Part shown: positions 33,650 to 45,152 of the stretch, in pieces | How the letters are laid out: each line of letters begins with the position of its first letter | Position numbering within the stretch: position 1 is the first letter of the stretch | DNA from: Halomonas sp. KG2 | GTDB taxonomy: Bacteria > Pseudomonadota > Gammaproteobacteria > Pseudomonadales > Halomonadaceae | Length of the DNA: 64,000 nucleotides | Assembly: GCA_030440445.1 (NCBI GenBank) | Contig: CP098528.1 | Span: 496,001-560,000 of the forward strand | Direction: 5' to 3' | Notes under the pieces: model-generated | Database searches by the model: none | What the model saw: only the letters and a program-made list of their open reading frames with translations | Told to the model about the DNA's origin: nothing | Translations under genes and position numbers: made by a program

Positions 33650-35449
33650 ATGGCCGACGAACCAGCACTCACGCAGCAGAACGCCAATCAGCCACGCTTA
33701 GAGCCTCGTCCACTGGACGAGGCTATCTATGTGCGTGCCCAAGCGGAAGGCTTAAGCGAGCTACAAGCGCGGCTATTGGCCTCACGATTGCCGGGCTATA
33801 AGGGCGAGCTCGCACCACTGGTGGCGCCGAGCTTGCGTTACTTGGCGCATCCAGAAAGGCTAGCCGATGGTCGCCGTGCCGCTGAACGTATTGCCCAGGC
33901 AGTGGCAGAAGGGGAGTCCATCGGCATTCTCACCGACTACGATGTGGACGGCATCACCTCCCATGTGGTGATTCGGCGTACGCTGGTGGAGCTGTTTGGC
34001 GTATCCGAACACAAATTACATAGTTTGATTGGTCACCGTATCCACGATGGCTATGGCATTAGCCTGCCGCTGGTGGAGCGCACACTTGGTTTAAAACCGC
34101 TGCCCACGCTGGTGATTACCGCTGACTGCGGTAGCTCGGATGAGCCGCGAATTGCACGCTTGAAAGCTGCTGGTATTGATGTGGTGGTCAGCGACCACCA
34201 CGCGCTGCCGTTGGAAGGCCCACCGCCTTCTGCCTATGCCTGCGTTAACCCGACACGCAGTGATTGTGACTACCCCGATAAAACGATCGCCGGATGCATG
34301 GTGGCATGGCTTTTGATGTCACTCGCCCGCGGCGTATTGATTGAGTGGGGGGCATTGCCTGATGCGACACCTAAGCTCTCACCGTGGCTCTCTTACGTCG
34401 CGTTGGGCACCGTAGCGGACTGTGTTTCGCTGGGCGGTAGTCCGGCTAACCGAGCAGTGGTTAACTACGGATTAACGCTGATCAACCGTATGGACGCTGC
34501 CTGTTGGCGCGCCATGGCGGCGCGGCTTGGGGCAGATAGTGTGCCGTTTAACGCTGAAACGCTGGCGTTTCAAATGGGGCCACGAATTAATGCTCGCTCA
34601 CGGCTGGATGACCCCTATGCGGCGTTACACTTTATGCTCGCGGAAAGAGATAGTGTCGCCAATCGTCAGCTAGAAGTGCTTGATCAAGACAACCAGTCCC
34701 GCAAGGCGATTGAAGCGGACATGGCCGAAGAGGCGCGTGCGCTTGCCGTTTCGTCACTGGAGTCTAATGAGCCGGCGGTGGTGGTACTGCTGGAAGATGG
34801 CCACCCTGGCGTGCAAGGTATTGTCGCTTCGCGGTTAGTGCAGGCCTATGGCCGTCCCGCGTTGGTGCTGACCCGCGCGTCGGCGCCCAATATGTTGACC
34901 GGTTCTGGTCGCTCGATTGATGGCCTGCACCTACGGGATGCGCTGCAACGCACCTTTGAGTTAGCCCCTGAGTCGCTACCGCGCTTTGGCGGCCATAGTG
35001 GAGCGGCGGGTGTCGGTGTACCAAGAGAACAGTTAGCGGCCTTTAAAGCGGCATTTTTACAGGCCGTTGGTGAGCAACTGGGCGATACACCGCTTTACCC
35101 GCGGCTATGGACAGATGGCGAGCTCTCTACGTCGCAGCTATCGCTGTTAACGCTAAGCGAAGTTGAAGCGCTTGGCCCTTACGGGCGTGAGTTTGACCCG
35201 CCACTATTTGAAGGGCGCTTTATTGTTGAAGCACTGCGTCCAGTCGGTGCTGAAGGTGCTCACCTGATGATGGAGCTTTCCATGGGCGCAGTGACCAGCA
35301 AAGCAATTTGGTTCCGGGCGTTAACGCCAGGGGAGCTCCCCTCCTTTAGCGTGGGCGACACGCTGCACTGCGCCTATAAGCTCAATCGCAACCGCTGGCG
35401 AGGACGAGAGTCATTGCAGTTGATGGTAGAACACGCCAGCCCCGTCTAA
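33650..35449 (+). CDS. recJ: Single-stranded-DNA-specific exonuclease RecJ
   Basis: RecJ is a 5'-to-3' single-strand exonuclease for RecFOR recombination and mismatch repair. The DHH phosphoesterase motifs are intact: LTDYDVDGITS, VITADCGSSD, VVSDHHALP, and GTVADCVSLGG. The DHHA1 region has GSGRSIDGLHLRDAL and FGGHSGAAGVGV, and a C-terminal OB fold follows. Length is 599 residues, slightly longer than E. coli (577). It starts six bases after thrC, so it is probably in the same transcript. Confidence 0.96.
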   Translation: MADEPALTQQNANQPRLEPRPLDEAIYVRAQAEGLSELQARLLASRLPGYKGELAPLVAPSLRYLAHPERLADGRRAAERIAQAVAEGESIGILTDYDVDGITSHVVIRRTLVELFGVSEHKLHSLIGHRIHDGYGISLPLVERTLGLKPLPTLVITADCGSSDEPRIARLKAAGIDVVVSDHHALPLEGPPPSAYACVNPTRSDCDYPDKTIAGCMVAWLLMSLARGVLIEWGALPDATPKLSPWLSYVALGTVADCVSLGGSPANRAVVNYGLTLINRMDAACWRAMAARLGADSVPFNAETLAFQMGPRINARSRLDDPYAALHFMLAERDSVANRQLEVLDQDNQSRKAIEADMAEEARALAVSSLESNEPAVVVLLEDGHPGVQGIVASRLVQAYGRPALVLTRASAPNMLTGSGRSIDGLHLRDALQRTFELAPESLPRFGGHSGAAGVGVPREQLAAFKAAFLQAVGEQLGDTPLYPRLWTDGELSTSQLSLLTLSEVEALGPYGREFDPPLFEGRFIVEALRPVGAEGAHLMMELSMGAVTSKAIWFRALTPGELPSFSVGDTLHCAYKLNRNRWRGRESLQLMVEHASPV

Positions 35450-35522
35450 TCCTCGTTGCTATTCGCGGATTTTAGTCAGTGGACAACATCGTTTGATGGT
35501 TGAATAAGACAGGAAACTTGGT

Positions 35523-36755
35523 ATGTCAGACTCGCTTAGTGGTAGCCATGTGGCTGCCAGACCGTCACGTATCCTGTTTTTCCCTCTGGGGTGGGTGCTT
35601 GCGCATACCGTGCGTTGTATCGAGATAGCCAACGTGCTGCGCCAACGCGGGCACGAGGTGATTTTCGCGGGTGATGATCCTAACCATCCCAGCTCTCGCT
35701 TGAACCTTGTTCAGGAAGCTGGGTTCCCTCTGCTCTATGCTCGGGAGCCGAATCTTCCTGATATATGGTCACGCTTTCAGCGTCTTGGCTGGAAAGCCTC
35801 CTTTTGGGATATGGTGCACCTACGCTATTGGGCGCCTCTGACCAAGATTATTGAGTCCCAATTGCAGGCTATCGAACAGGTCAAACCTGATCTAGTGGTG
35901 GGTGATGCCACGGTAAGTGCCAGTACCGCTGCGTACATTGCCGGCGTCCCGTGTGCTGGCATCATGAATGGCTATGCCGCGAGGTTGTTAACGCCGCCAA
36001 CACCTACCTACTACGCTGCTAAAGGCTTAGACCGCTATTTACTGTCTGGTATCCGACGGCGACTTTATCAGAAGTATCAGCGGCCAGACCGAAATGCCTT
36101 TGACATGCTCTATCACATGCCAATGATTTCGCCTGATTTACCAGGGCTCTACAACTTGCCTAAACGGTTTCGCGATTATCATATGGTAGGGCCGATCTCC
36201 CCGGATCTAACGGCCCCGTTACCTGAATGGTTTGATGAACTTCAAGATGGCACGCCCAATATTTATATCACCATGGGGTCAACCGGGTTGTTAGAGCACT
36301 TCCTGCGCAGCACGTATCCCACGTTGGGAGCGCTGCCTTACCGTTTTATGGTGACCACCGGTGGTCAGGTAAGCGAAGAGGTGATGGACGCTGCCCCGAG
36401 TAATTTTCGTTTTACGCGCTATGCGCCTGGCTCACAGCTTTTGGCTCATGCTCAAGCAATGCTATATCACGGTGGCAATGGCAGTATGTATCAGTCATTA
36501 GCGGCGGGTGTGCCAATGCTGGCGCTGCCTGCCCACTATGAGCAGCGTCTCAATGCTCAAATTGGCGTGCGCCAAAAATTCGGCTTGCAGATGTCAGTGC
36601 GTAGAATTAATCCCAATAAATTGGTGCGACAGCTAGAGCGGCTAATGCATGAGCCCGTGTTTCGTCAATCTGCCCAGCGTTTTTCAAGCGCCGTGCAGAA
36701 AGCAAATGGGGCAGTCAATGCCGCGAATATACTAGAGAGTGCTCTGGGGCGTTGA
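35523..36755 (+). CDS. GT1-family (UGT/YjiC-like) glycosyltransferase
   Basis: This 410-residue GT-B glycosyltransferase is of the UDP-glucuronosyl/UDP-glucosyltransferase type. The N-terminal acceptor domain begins ILFFPLGWVLAHTVRCIEIANVLRQRGHEV. The C-terminal donor domain has ITMGSTG, RYAPGSQLLAHAQAMLYHGGNGSMYQSLAAGVPMLALP (the PSPG-like box with HGG) and a following Glu-Gln pair. Relatives glycosylate small lipophilic acceptors such as carotenoids, macrolides or hydroxy lipids. It is followed by a YitT membrane gene and a cytochrome P450, which could supply a hydroxyl group to glycosylate. The acceptor is unknown. AGGAAA precedes the ATG. Confidence 0.85.
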   Translation: MSDSLSGSHVAARPSRILFFPLGWVLAHTVRCIEIANVLRQRGHEVIFAGDDPNHPSSRLNLVQEAGFPLLYAREPNLPDIWSRFQRLGWKASFWDMVHLRYWAPLTKIIESQLQAIEQVKPDLVVGDATVSASTAAYIAGVPCAGIMNGYAARLLTPPTPTYYAAKGLDRYLLSGIRRRLYQKYQRPDRNAFDMLYHMPMISPDLPGLYNLPKRFRDYHMVGPISPDLTAPLPEWFDELQDGTPNIYITMGSTGLLEHFLRSTYPTLGALPYRFMVTTGGQVSEEVMDAAPSNFRFTRYAPGSQLLAHAQAMLYHGGNGSMYQSLAAGVPMLALPAHYEQRLNAQIGVRQKFGLQMSVRRINPNKLVRQLERLMHEPVFRQSAQRFSSAVQKANGAVNAANILESALGR

Positions 36756-36876
36756 TGAAATAAGCGCCATTGCGTCGGAAATACCTGCTCCCTTCCCGGT
36801 GATTCTCTGTAAGGACACTGACGTTACAGAGTCTCTTGGAATAAGTGCTCGAATAATTCTACTAAAGGACATTCTC

Positions 36877-37491
36877 ATGCGGGACGATCTGCCTCAAGAT
36901 CCGCATAAATACTATGAAGATATGATGGCCATGGTACTTGGCACGCTGTTTGTTGCTTTAGGTGTGGCATTTTATACCCATTCAGTATTGATCACTGGCA
37001 GCACCGCTGGACTGGCATTACTGCTGAATTACGTGACTGGGTGGGGATTTGGTTTCTGGTTTTTTGCCATCAATGTACCCTTTTACTATTTGGCGATTAA
37101 GCGCATGGGGTGGAGTTTTACGCTGCGCACGTTTGCGGCGATTGGCTTGGTGTCGTTGTTTTCTGAACTCACCCAAGGCTGGGTACAGTTCGCCAATGTT
37201 CCGTCGCTGTACGCTGCGTTGATGGGGGGCGCTTTAATGGGCATAGGCATGTTGATGTTGTTCCGGCATCGAACCAGCCTTGGGGGAATTAATATTCTCG
37301 CGCTCTATCTGCAAGAAAAGCACGGTCTACGGGCAGGCTATGTGCAGTTGGGTATCGATGGGCTAATTTTGCTGGTGGCGCTGACCCAGCTACCGCTGGA
37401 TCGCGTGGGTTACTCCGTGTTGGGGGCGCTGACGCTGAATTTGATTATTGCCTTGAATCACAAACCAGGGCGGTATATCGGTGTTAGTTAA
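36877..37491 (+). CDS. YitT family membrane protein
   Basis: This 204-residue integral membrane protein has five to six hydrophobic segments. It matches the YitT/DUF161 pattern: MVLGTLFVALGVAFYTHSVLITGSTAGLALLLNYVTG near the start and FRHRTSLGGINILALYLQEKHGLRAGYVQLGIDGLIL later. The function of the family is unknown. The ATG at 36877 is chosen because AAGGAC lies six bases before it. The frame runs upstream into the glycosyltransferase but without a hydrophobic or family-like N-terminus. It lies 121 bp after the glycosyltransferase. Confidence 0.85.
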   Translation: MRDDLPQDPHKYYEDMMAMVLGTLFVALGVAFYTHSVLITGSTAGLALLLNYVTGWGFGFWFFAINVPFYYLAIKRMGWSFTLRTFAAIGLVSLFSELTQGWVQFANVPSLYAALMGGALMGIGMLMLFRHRTSLGGINILALYLQEKHGLRAGYVQLGIDGLILLVALTQLPLDRVGYSVLGALTLNLIIALNHKPGRYIGVS

Positions 37492-37660
37492 ATAGAACTA
37501 ACGAGACAGGTCGCTAGAGATTTCTTATCAAGCAGGGTAACTAACCGTCGATGCGCCAAGCCGGCTGTTACTGTTAAGGTAGACGTCGTTAAATTTAGTT
37601 AAAAAGTATGTCCCGCAAATAAGAGTCGGTTTCCAAACATATAAAGTAGGGCAGGGGACA

Positions 37661-39127
37661 ATGCACCACGATAGTGTTTTATGCGAAACGGTAACAACCA
37701 ACAGTGTGAATGGCCAACAGGGGCTTGCAGAGGCATTGAGCCGGGCTAAGGGCTTGGAACCTCCGGTCAAGGTAACGCCTGTTTCATCCAGTAAAGGCAT
37801 TGTGCATCGCTTGCGTTTGGCGCAGCAAAATTTGCTTTCGGTCTGGCGGGAGGAAGATTACTCAATACGTACCTCGCGCATGGCGCTGATGAAGCAAGAC
37901 TATGTTCTGTGTAATAGCCCTGATACGGTTCGTCGTGTTTTTCTTGAGCAGCACGACAACTATGATCGTAAAAGTCCGCAAATGCGCCGTGCTCTGGAAC
38001 CGCTTCTTGATGATGGGCTGTTTGTCAGCGATGGCGATTTGTGGCACCAGCGCCGACGTCAGTGCGCGCCATCGCTAACCAACGCTCTGTTACCTGGCTT
38101 CTGTACCACCATGACCGCCTCGGCGGAGGAGACTGCCAAGCGATGGGCCCAGCATCCCGCAGATGCGCCTATTGATATGCTGACTGAGATGGCGCATTTA
38201 ACAGCGCGTATCATTGGCCGAACGATTTTTGGGGATGACACCACCGACGAAGAAGCAGAGCAGGTGGTGGCTGGCTTTACCGAATATCAGCGTCATTCTG
38301 AACATTTAGATATGGCCAATATGCTGGGATTGCCGTTTTTAAGTTTGCTAGGTAATCCACTGCGAAGAGCGCGTACGCGCTATTCAGCAAAACAAGTGCA
38401 TGAAATTATTGACCGTATTATTGATCGTCATACGCACAGATCAGGGCAAGGGCAGCATAGCCTGATTGAGAGCTTTATGACGTCTATGAAAGATGGCGGA
38501 GATAATGGCTGTCCGATGGGCCGAAAAGCAGTGCGCAATGAAGCGATTGTCATGTTTATGGCAGGCCATGAAACGACGGCTAACGCATTGGCGTGGTGTT
38601 GGTATCTGCTTGATTATGACCCTCAGGCTATGGCGTGCCTGCAGCATGAACTTGATGACGTGCTCGGTGGTAGAACACCGTGCTTTGAAGATGTCGCTAA
38701 GCTGCCTTATACAATGGCGGTATTTGAGGAAGCCATGCGGCTATATCCACCGGTACCCATGCTGAGCCGACAAGCGCGAGGAGACGATAAGGTGCGCAAT
38801 CGCGATGTGCGCGAGGGGACCGTTTTGCTCGTATCCCCTTGGCTGCTGCACCGGCACCGTAAATTGTGGGAAGCGCCCGATCATTTTGTACCTGAGCGTT
38901 TTCTTCCAGAGGCTCCACGTCCAGACAAATTTGCTTATCTACCCTTTAGCGTGGGGCCACGTGTTTGTCTCGGCAAACGCTTTGGGCTTTACGAAGGTGT
39001 TCTCTGCTTGGCAACATTGGCACAGCATTTCACACCTAAACTGGTGACAGGCCACCAAGTGAACATTGAGTGTCGACTGACATTACGCCCACAAGGCGGC
39101 CTACCCATGATGCTACAGCCACGCTGA
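37661..39127 (+). CDS. Cytochrome P450
   Basis: This 488-residue haem monooxygenase has the I-helix oxygen-activation motif AGHETTANAL, the K-helix ExxR in FEEAMRLYPPVP, the PERF motif (FVPERFLPE), and the haem-binding loop FSVGPRVCLGKRFGLYEG with its cysteine ligand. It has no membrane anchor and no fused reductase, so ferredoxin and reductase must come from elsewhere. The CYP4/CYP102-like K-helix and haem loop suggest a fatty-acid or terpenoid hydroxylase. AGGGGA precedes the ATG. Its end is only nine bases from the oppositely oriented copA-operon stump, which looks like a junction of a rearrangement. Confidence 0.92.
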   Translation: MHHDSVLCETVTTNSVNGQQGLAEALSRAKGLEPPVKVTPVSSSKGIVHRLRLAQQNLLSVWREEDYSIRTSRMALMKQDYVLCNSPDTVRRVFLEQHDNYDRKSPQMRRALEPLLDDGLFVSDGDLWHQRRRQCAPSLTNALLPGFCTTMTASAEETAKRWAQHPADAPIDMLTEMAHLTARIIGRTIFGDDTTDEEAEQVVAGFTEYQRHSEHLDMANMLGLPFLSLLGNPLRRARTRYSAKQVHEIIDRIIDRHTHRSGQGQHSLIESFMTSMKDGGDNGCPMGRKAVRNEAIVMFMAGHETTANALAWCWYLLDYDPQAMACLQHELDDVLGGRTPCFEDVAKLPYTMAVFEEAMRLYPPVPMLSRQARGDDKVRNRDVREGTVLLVSPWLLHRHRKLWEAPDHFVPERFLPEAPRPDKFAYLPFSVGPRVCLGKRFGLYEGVLCLATLAQHFTPKLVTGHQVNIECRLTLRPQGGLPMMLQPR

Positions 39128-39136
39128 AATGACTGA

Positions 39137-39207
39137 TCAGGCGCTAAGCCAAAACCACCATACGATAGCGGCGATAAGACCGATTCCTGCCAGGTTGATC
39201 AATAGGC

Positions 39208-39211
<4 letters not shown>
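39137..39211 (-). CDS. 24-residue membrane peptide behind copA, probable truncated cupredoxin-like protein
   Basis: A short frame starts with an ATG that overlaps the copA stop (ATGA) and has a perfect AGGAGG five bases upstream, so it is very likely translated. The product is [20 protein letters not shown] followed by WLSA, a single membrane helix. From memory, this resembles the N-terminal anchor of cupredoxin-domain proteins encoded after copA in other proteobacteria, whose periplasmic domain of about 100 residues would follow. Here a TGA comes at once and the P450 gene begins nine bases beyond. Either it is a remnant left by a deletion or a functional small protein. Confidence 0.65.
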
Positions 39212-41754
<2,543 letters not shown>

Positions 41755-42212
41755 GGTGCCTCCTCAGGAAAACTCTCAATTAAACGACATAGGCTATGAC
41801 CGTCTGGTATGCCATTGGGCATGTGCTGCCAGCTCTCTAATGCCTGTTCCATGCGTTGGGCGAGCGCTTCAAGCTCGGCGATGCGTGCGCGGATCTGTGG
41901 TAGCCGGTGGGTAAGCAGGTCGCGCACCAATGGACATGGCGAGTCGCCTTGGTCGGCGTGAGCCAGGATGTCGCGAATCTCCGCTACACTAAAGCCGAGC
42001 TTGCGTGCTCGTTGAATAAAGTGCAGTCGCTCTAAGTCAGTGGTTGAAAATAACTGGTAACCGTTCTCGGGGTGGCGTGTTGGTGCCAGCAACCCCTCAC
42101 GGGTGTAATGGCGAACCGTTTCTGCGGTAACGCTACCGCGTTTGGCAAGTTCGCCGACCTTCATCGTTCCAGGCTGCATAACGTCCTCTGCGTGGAAGTT
42201 GTGATGTTTTTA

Positions 42213-42244
42213 AGTGTAAAACCTATGGGTAACACACAGGTCAA
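42213..42244 (-). promoter_or_regulatory. MerR-type operator/promoter of the regulator-copA operon
   Basis: On the minus strand, TTGACC (complement of 42239-42244) and TACACT (complement of 42213-42218) are 20 bases apart, the overlong spacing typical of MerR-family promoters. Between them is a dyad, ACCTGTG-7 bases-CATAGGT (42221-42241), with one mismatch. Its ACCT/AGGT ends resemble CueR-type copper operators. The regulator would thus be autoregulated together with copA. Confidence 0.8.
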
Positions 42245-42438
42245 GCGATATTGACGCCTTCGGTCGAAATGACTAAAACACTGATTTAAAACAACCGTTC
42301 GACTAATGTATAAGTCAAAACTGGAATAAAACGCTCGTTTGCCCTTGATCCCAAGCGGCCATTGGGCGAAAACTGAGGTGTTAGAACAAAGAAGGTGGAT
42401 GGAAGTATCCATCGGATCATCGGGAAGAGAGGCCCACT

Positions 42439-43785
42439 ATGCATAATAAATTTAAAAAGCTCACCTTGGCGGCCGCAGTAGCATCAGTCGCTTTTGCCAG
42501 TCAGGCGCAAGCAGGCGGTTATCAAATCAATGAGCAGAGCGTCAGCGGACAGGGGTATGGTCATGCAGGACGTAGCTCAAATGTGCATGATGCAACTATT
42601 GTGTACGGTAACCCGGCGGGTATGTCGTTTCTTGATCGTGCCCAAATTACAGTAGGTGGCACGTTCCTAAACGTGAATAGTGACATTTCTAATGTCCGTG
42701 CCTCACAGAGTAGCCCTGCTTTTCTTCAGGCGACAGGAGGCGCGACAGATACGTTGCCAGTGGCAGGTTCTAACGATGGCGATATGGTGCCAGGTACATT
42801 AGTTCCCTTCGCCTTTTATGCACACCCTGTTAACGAGCAACTGGCATTCGGTTTTGGCGTCTACGCGCCATTTGGTTCTAAAACCGAATACGAAAATGAT
42901 TTTCAGGGGCGTAACCAGGGCAACTACACCGAAGTAAAAGTGATGACAGCTCAGCCGACGGTCTCTTATCGCTTCAACGAGCAGTGGTCTGTTGGTGCGG
43001 GTCTTACCTATAACCGCGTAGAAGGCGAACTTCGCCGTCAGGTACCAGTGGCAACACCGCTGGGCCTTTCTGAAGTGGATTCACGTGTAGAAGGTGATGA
43101 TGAGGCCTGGGGCTATAACTTGGGTGTCATCTATCAGCCAGTACCTGAAACTACCTTTGGTTTAACGTACCGTTCAAAAGTAGATTTCAATCTAGAAGGC
43201 AGCTTTGCGGCGAACTCACCTGTGCTGGATCAGCTAGGGATCGGTACAGTAACAGATACGGCAGCGTTGGATTTAACAACGCCTGAAACAGTCAACTTCT
43301 CGCTGACTCAGCAAATGAGCGACAAGCTGAAGCTGATGTTTGGTGTTTCCTGGGCACGCTGGAGCCGCTTTGACCAGATTTTGGTCACCGGTACTGAGCG
43401 TGGTGAGATTACCAACGAACAGCAGAACTACTCTAATGCGTGGGCATTCTCTACCGGTGGCGAGTATCAGTTAACGCCAACGCTAGCACTGCGTGCCGGG
43501 GTAGCACTGGACTTTACACCCACCCAGGATGCCACGCGCAGCGTGCGTATTCCCTCTGACGACCGCCGTATTTTCTCGATTGGTGCAGGCTGGAGCCCGA
43601 CGCCAGATCTAACCTTGGACGTTGCCTACTCGTACCTTACCGAGCGCAGCACCCATGTTGATCAAAGCAAAACCGACAGCTTCACCGTGGCGGGGCAGCA
43701 AACACCACCGATTACCTCTAACTACTCGGCCGACTTCAAAAACGAAGCCCATGGCTTCGGTGCTCAGCTTACCTATCGCTTCTGA
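42439..43785 (+). CDS. fadL: FadL/OmpP1-family outer-membrane transport protein
   Basis: This 448-residue outer-membrane beta-barrel imports long-chain fatty acids or other hydrophobic compounds. The signal peptide (LTLAAAVASVAFASQAQA) is followed by GGYQINEQSVSGQGYGHAG, the N-terminal hatch characteristic of FadL, and the NPAG motif (VYGNPAGMSFLDRAQ). The C-terminus ends QLTYRF, the barrel signal. The gene is monocistronic, bounded by a good terminator. Which hydrophobic substrate it takes is not evident. Confidence 0.93.
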   Translation: MHNKFKKLTLAAAVASVAFASQAQAGGYQINEQSVSGQGYGHAGRSSNVHDATIVYGNPAGMSFLDRAQITVGGTFLNVNSDISNVRASQSSPAFLQATGGATDTLPVAGSNDGDMVPGTLVPFAFYAHPVNEQLAFGFGVYAPFGSKTEYENDFQGRNQGNYTEVKVMTAQPTVSYRFNEQWSVGAGLTYNRVEGELRRQVPVATPLGLSEVDSRVEGDDEAWGYNLGVIYQPVPETTFGLTYRSKVDFNLEGSFAANSPVLDQLGIGTVTDTAALDLTTPETVNFSLTQQMSDKLKLMFGVSWARWSRFDQILVTGTERGEITNEQQNYSNAWAFSTGGEYQLTPTLALRAGVALDFTPTQDATRSVRIPSDDRRIFSIGAGWSPTPDLTLDVAYSYLTERSTHVDQSKTDSFTVAGQQTPPITSNYSADFKNEAHGFGAQLTYRF

Positions 43786-43818
43786 TCATAAGCTGACTGT
43801 TTGACTCGCTTTACCTAT

Positions 43819-43843
43819 AAACCCGGCGTAAGCCGGGTTTTTT
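43819..43843 (+). terminator. Intrinsic terminator after fadL
   Basis: AAACCCGGC pairs with GCCGGGTTT around a four-base GTAA loop, followed by more T (six in a row in total). Confidence 0.9.
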
Positions 43844-43911
43844 GCATGGCGATCCTTTTTCAGGGTGGGTGCGGTAAGCGTTGGCTTTCGTTACAATGTG
43901 TCTCAGAATTT

Positions 43912-43972
43912 CGCCGCTGGGGCGGCTAGCGTTGGCATTTTTAAGCCTAGGCGCCTAGCTGCCCCAGCGGCG
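43912..43972 (+). promoter_or_regulatory. Long hairpin in the prfB leader
   Basis: CGCCGCTGGGGCGGCTAG (43912-43929) pairs over 18 bases with 43955-43972, with one G-T pair, around a 25-base loop. A pyrimidine-rich TGTCTCTTTTG follows. It stands 46 bases upstream of the prfB ATG. It could be an attenuator-like terminator or a stabilising leader structure. The pairing is read from sequence; the function is inferred. Confidence 0.6.
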
Positions 43973-44018
43973 CCTGTCTCTTTTGAACCGTGCGATACTG
44001 ACCAAGGCTAGGCGATCC

Positions 44019-45117
44019 ATGTTGGAAACTAATCCGATTCATAACCAGATCAAGGACCTGTCTGAGCGGACAGACGTTCTTAGGGGGTATCTTTGACTAT
44101 GCCGAACGCAAAGATCGGCTAGAAGAAGTATCCCGCGAACTTGAAGACCCTAATGTCTGGAACGATCCAGACTATGCCCAGAAGCTGGGTAAAGAGCGCG
44201 CATCGCTTGAAGCGATTGTCGCCACCATCGATGAGCTTGATCAGGGCCTGGCTGATAGCCGTGACCTGCTTGAACTTGCTGAGATGGAAGAGGATGAAGG
44301 CACCGTTGATGAGGTGCGCAAAGAGCTCGATGGTCTGCAAGTAGCACTGGAGAAGCTTGAGTTTCGTCGCATGTTTTCCGGTGAAATGGATGAGAACAAC
44401 GCTTATCTGGATATTCAGTCGGGGTCGGGCGGTACCGAAGCTCAAGACTGGGCGAATATCCTGCTGCGTATGTACTTACGCTGGGCAGAGAGCCACGGTT
44501 TCAAAGCAGAGATTATCGAAATTTCTGCTGGCGAAGTAGCAGGCATTAAATCGGCGTCGCTGCATATTCAAGGTGACTATGCCTTCGGATGGTTGCGCAC
44601 CGAAACAGGTGTTCACCGTTTAGTACGTAAAAGCCCGTTTGATTCCGGCGGCCGTCGTCATACGTCGTTTGCATCGGTGTTTCTGTCGCCTGAAATTGAC
44701 GACAGTTTTGAGGTTGAAATTAATCCCTCTGATCTGCGAGTAGATACCTACCGTTCCAGCGGTGCAGGTGGTCAGCACGTTAACACCACCGACTCAGCGG
44801 TGAGGATTACCCACGAGCCCAGCGGTATCGTGGTGGCATGTCAGAATCAGCGCAGCCAGCACGCTAACCGCGACTTCGCCATGAAGCAGTTGAAGGCCAA
44901 GTTGTGGGAGCACGAAATGCAAAAGCGCAATGCGGCCAAGCAGGAAGCGGAAGACTCTAAAGCCGATATCGGCTGGGGTAGCCAAATTCGCTCATATGTA
45001 CTGGACGATCAGCGCATCAAAGACCTGCGCACTGGCGTTCAGTCTAGTAACTGCGACAAAGTGCTCGACGGCGATTTAGACCAGTTTATCGTCGCTAGCC
45101 TAAAGCAGGGTTTGTAA
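44019..45117 (+). CDS. prfB: Peptide chain release factor 2, with programmed +1 frameshift
   Basis: RF2 releases peptides at UGA and UAA. The gene is in two frames. Codons 1-25 ([20 protein letters not shown], then LRGYL) run from 44019 to an in-frame TGA at 44094-44096. After a +1 shift on CTT-TGA-C, reading continues from GAC at 44095 to 45117. The full product is 365 residues, the same as E. coli. The codon-recognition motif SPF ([12 protein letters not shown]) and catalytic GGQ ([11 protein letters not shown]) are present. RF2 shortage favours the shift, giving autoregulation. It is followed after 35 bp by lysS, as in E. coli. Confidence 0.97.
44082..44097 (+). promoter_or_regulatory. prfB programmed +1 frameshift site
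   Basis: AGGGGG (44082-44087) acts as an internal Shine-Dalgarno three bases before CTT TGA C (44091-44097), the same string as in E. coli prfB. The slow UGA stop, the slippery CUU and the upstream Shine-Dalgarno together promote the shift. Confidence 0.96.
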
Positions 45118-45152
45118 TTTTTTTAGCGTTTGAACATTGAACAGGGTGCCCG

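Noticed and set aside
44094..44096. prfB as a pseudogene because of the in-frame TGA at codon 26
   Set aside because: The CTT-TGA-C context with an upstream AGGGGG is the known programmed frameshift site, and the downstream frame is intact to the normal length.
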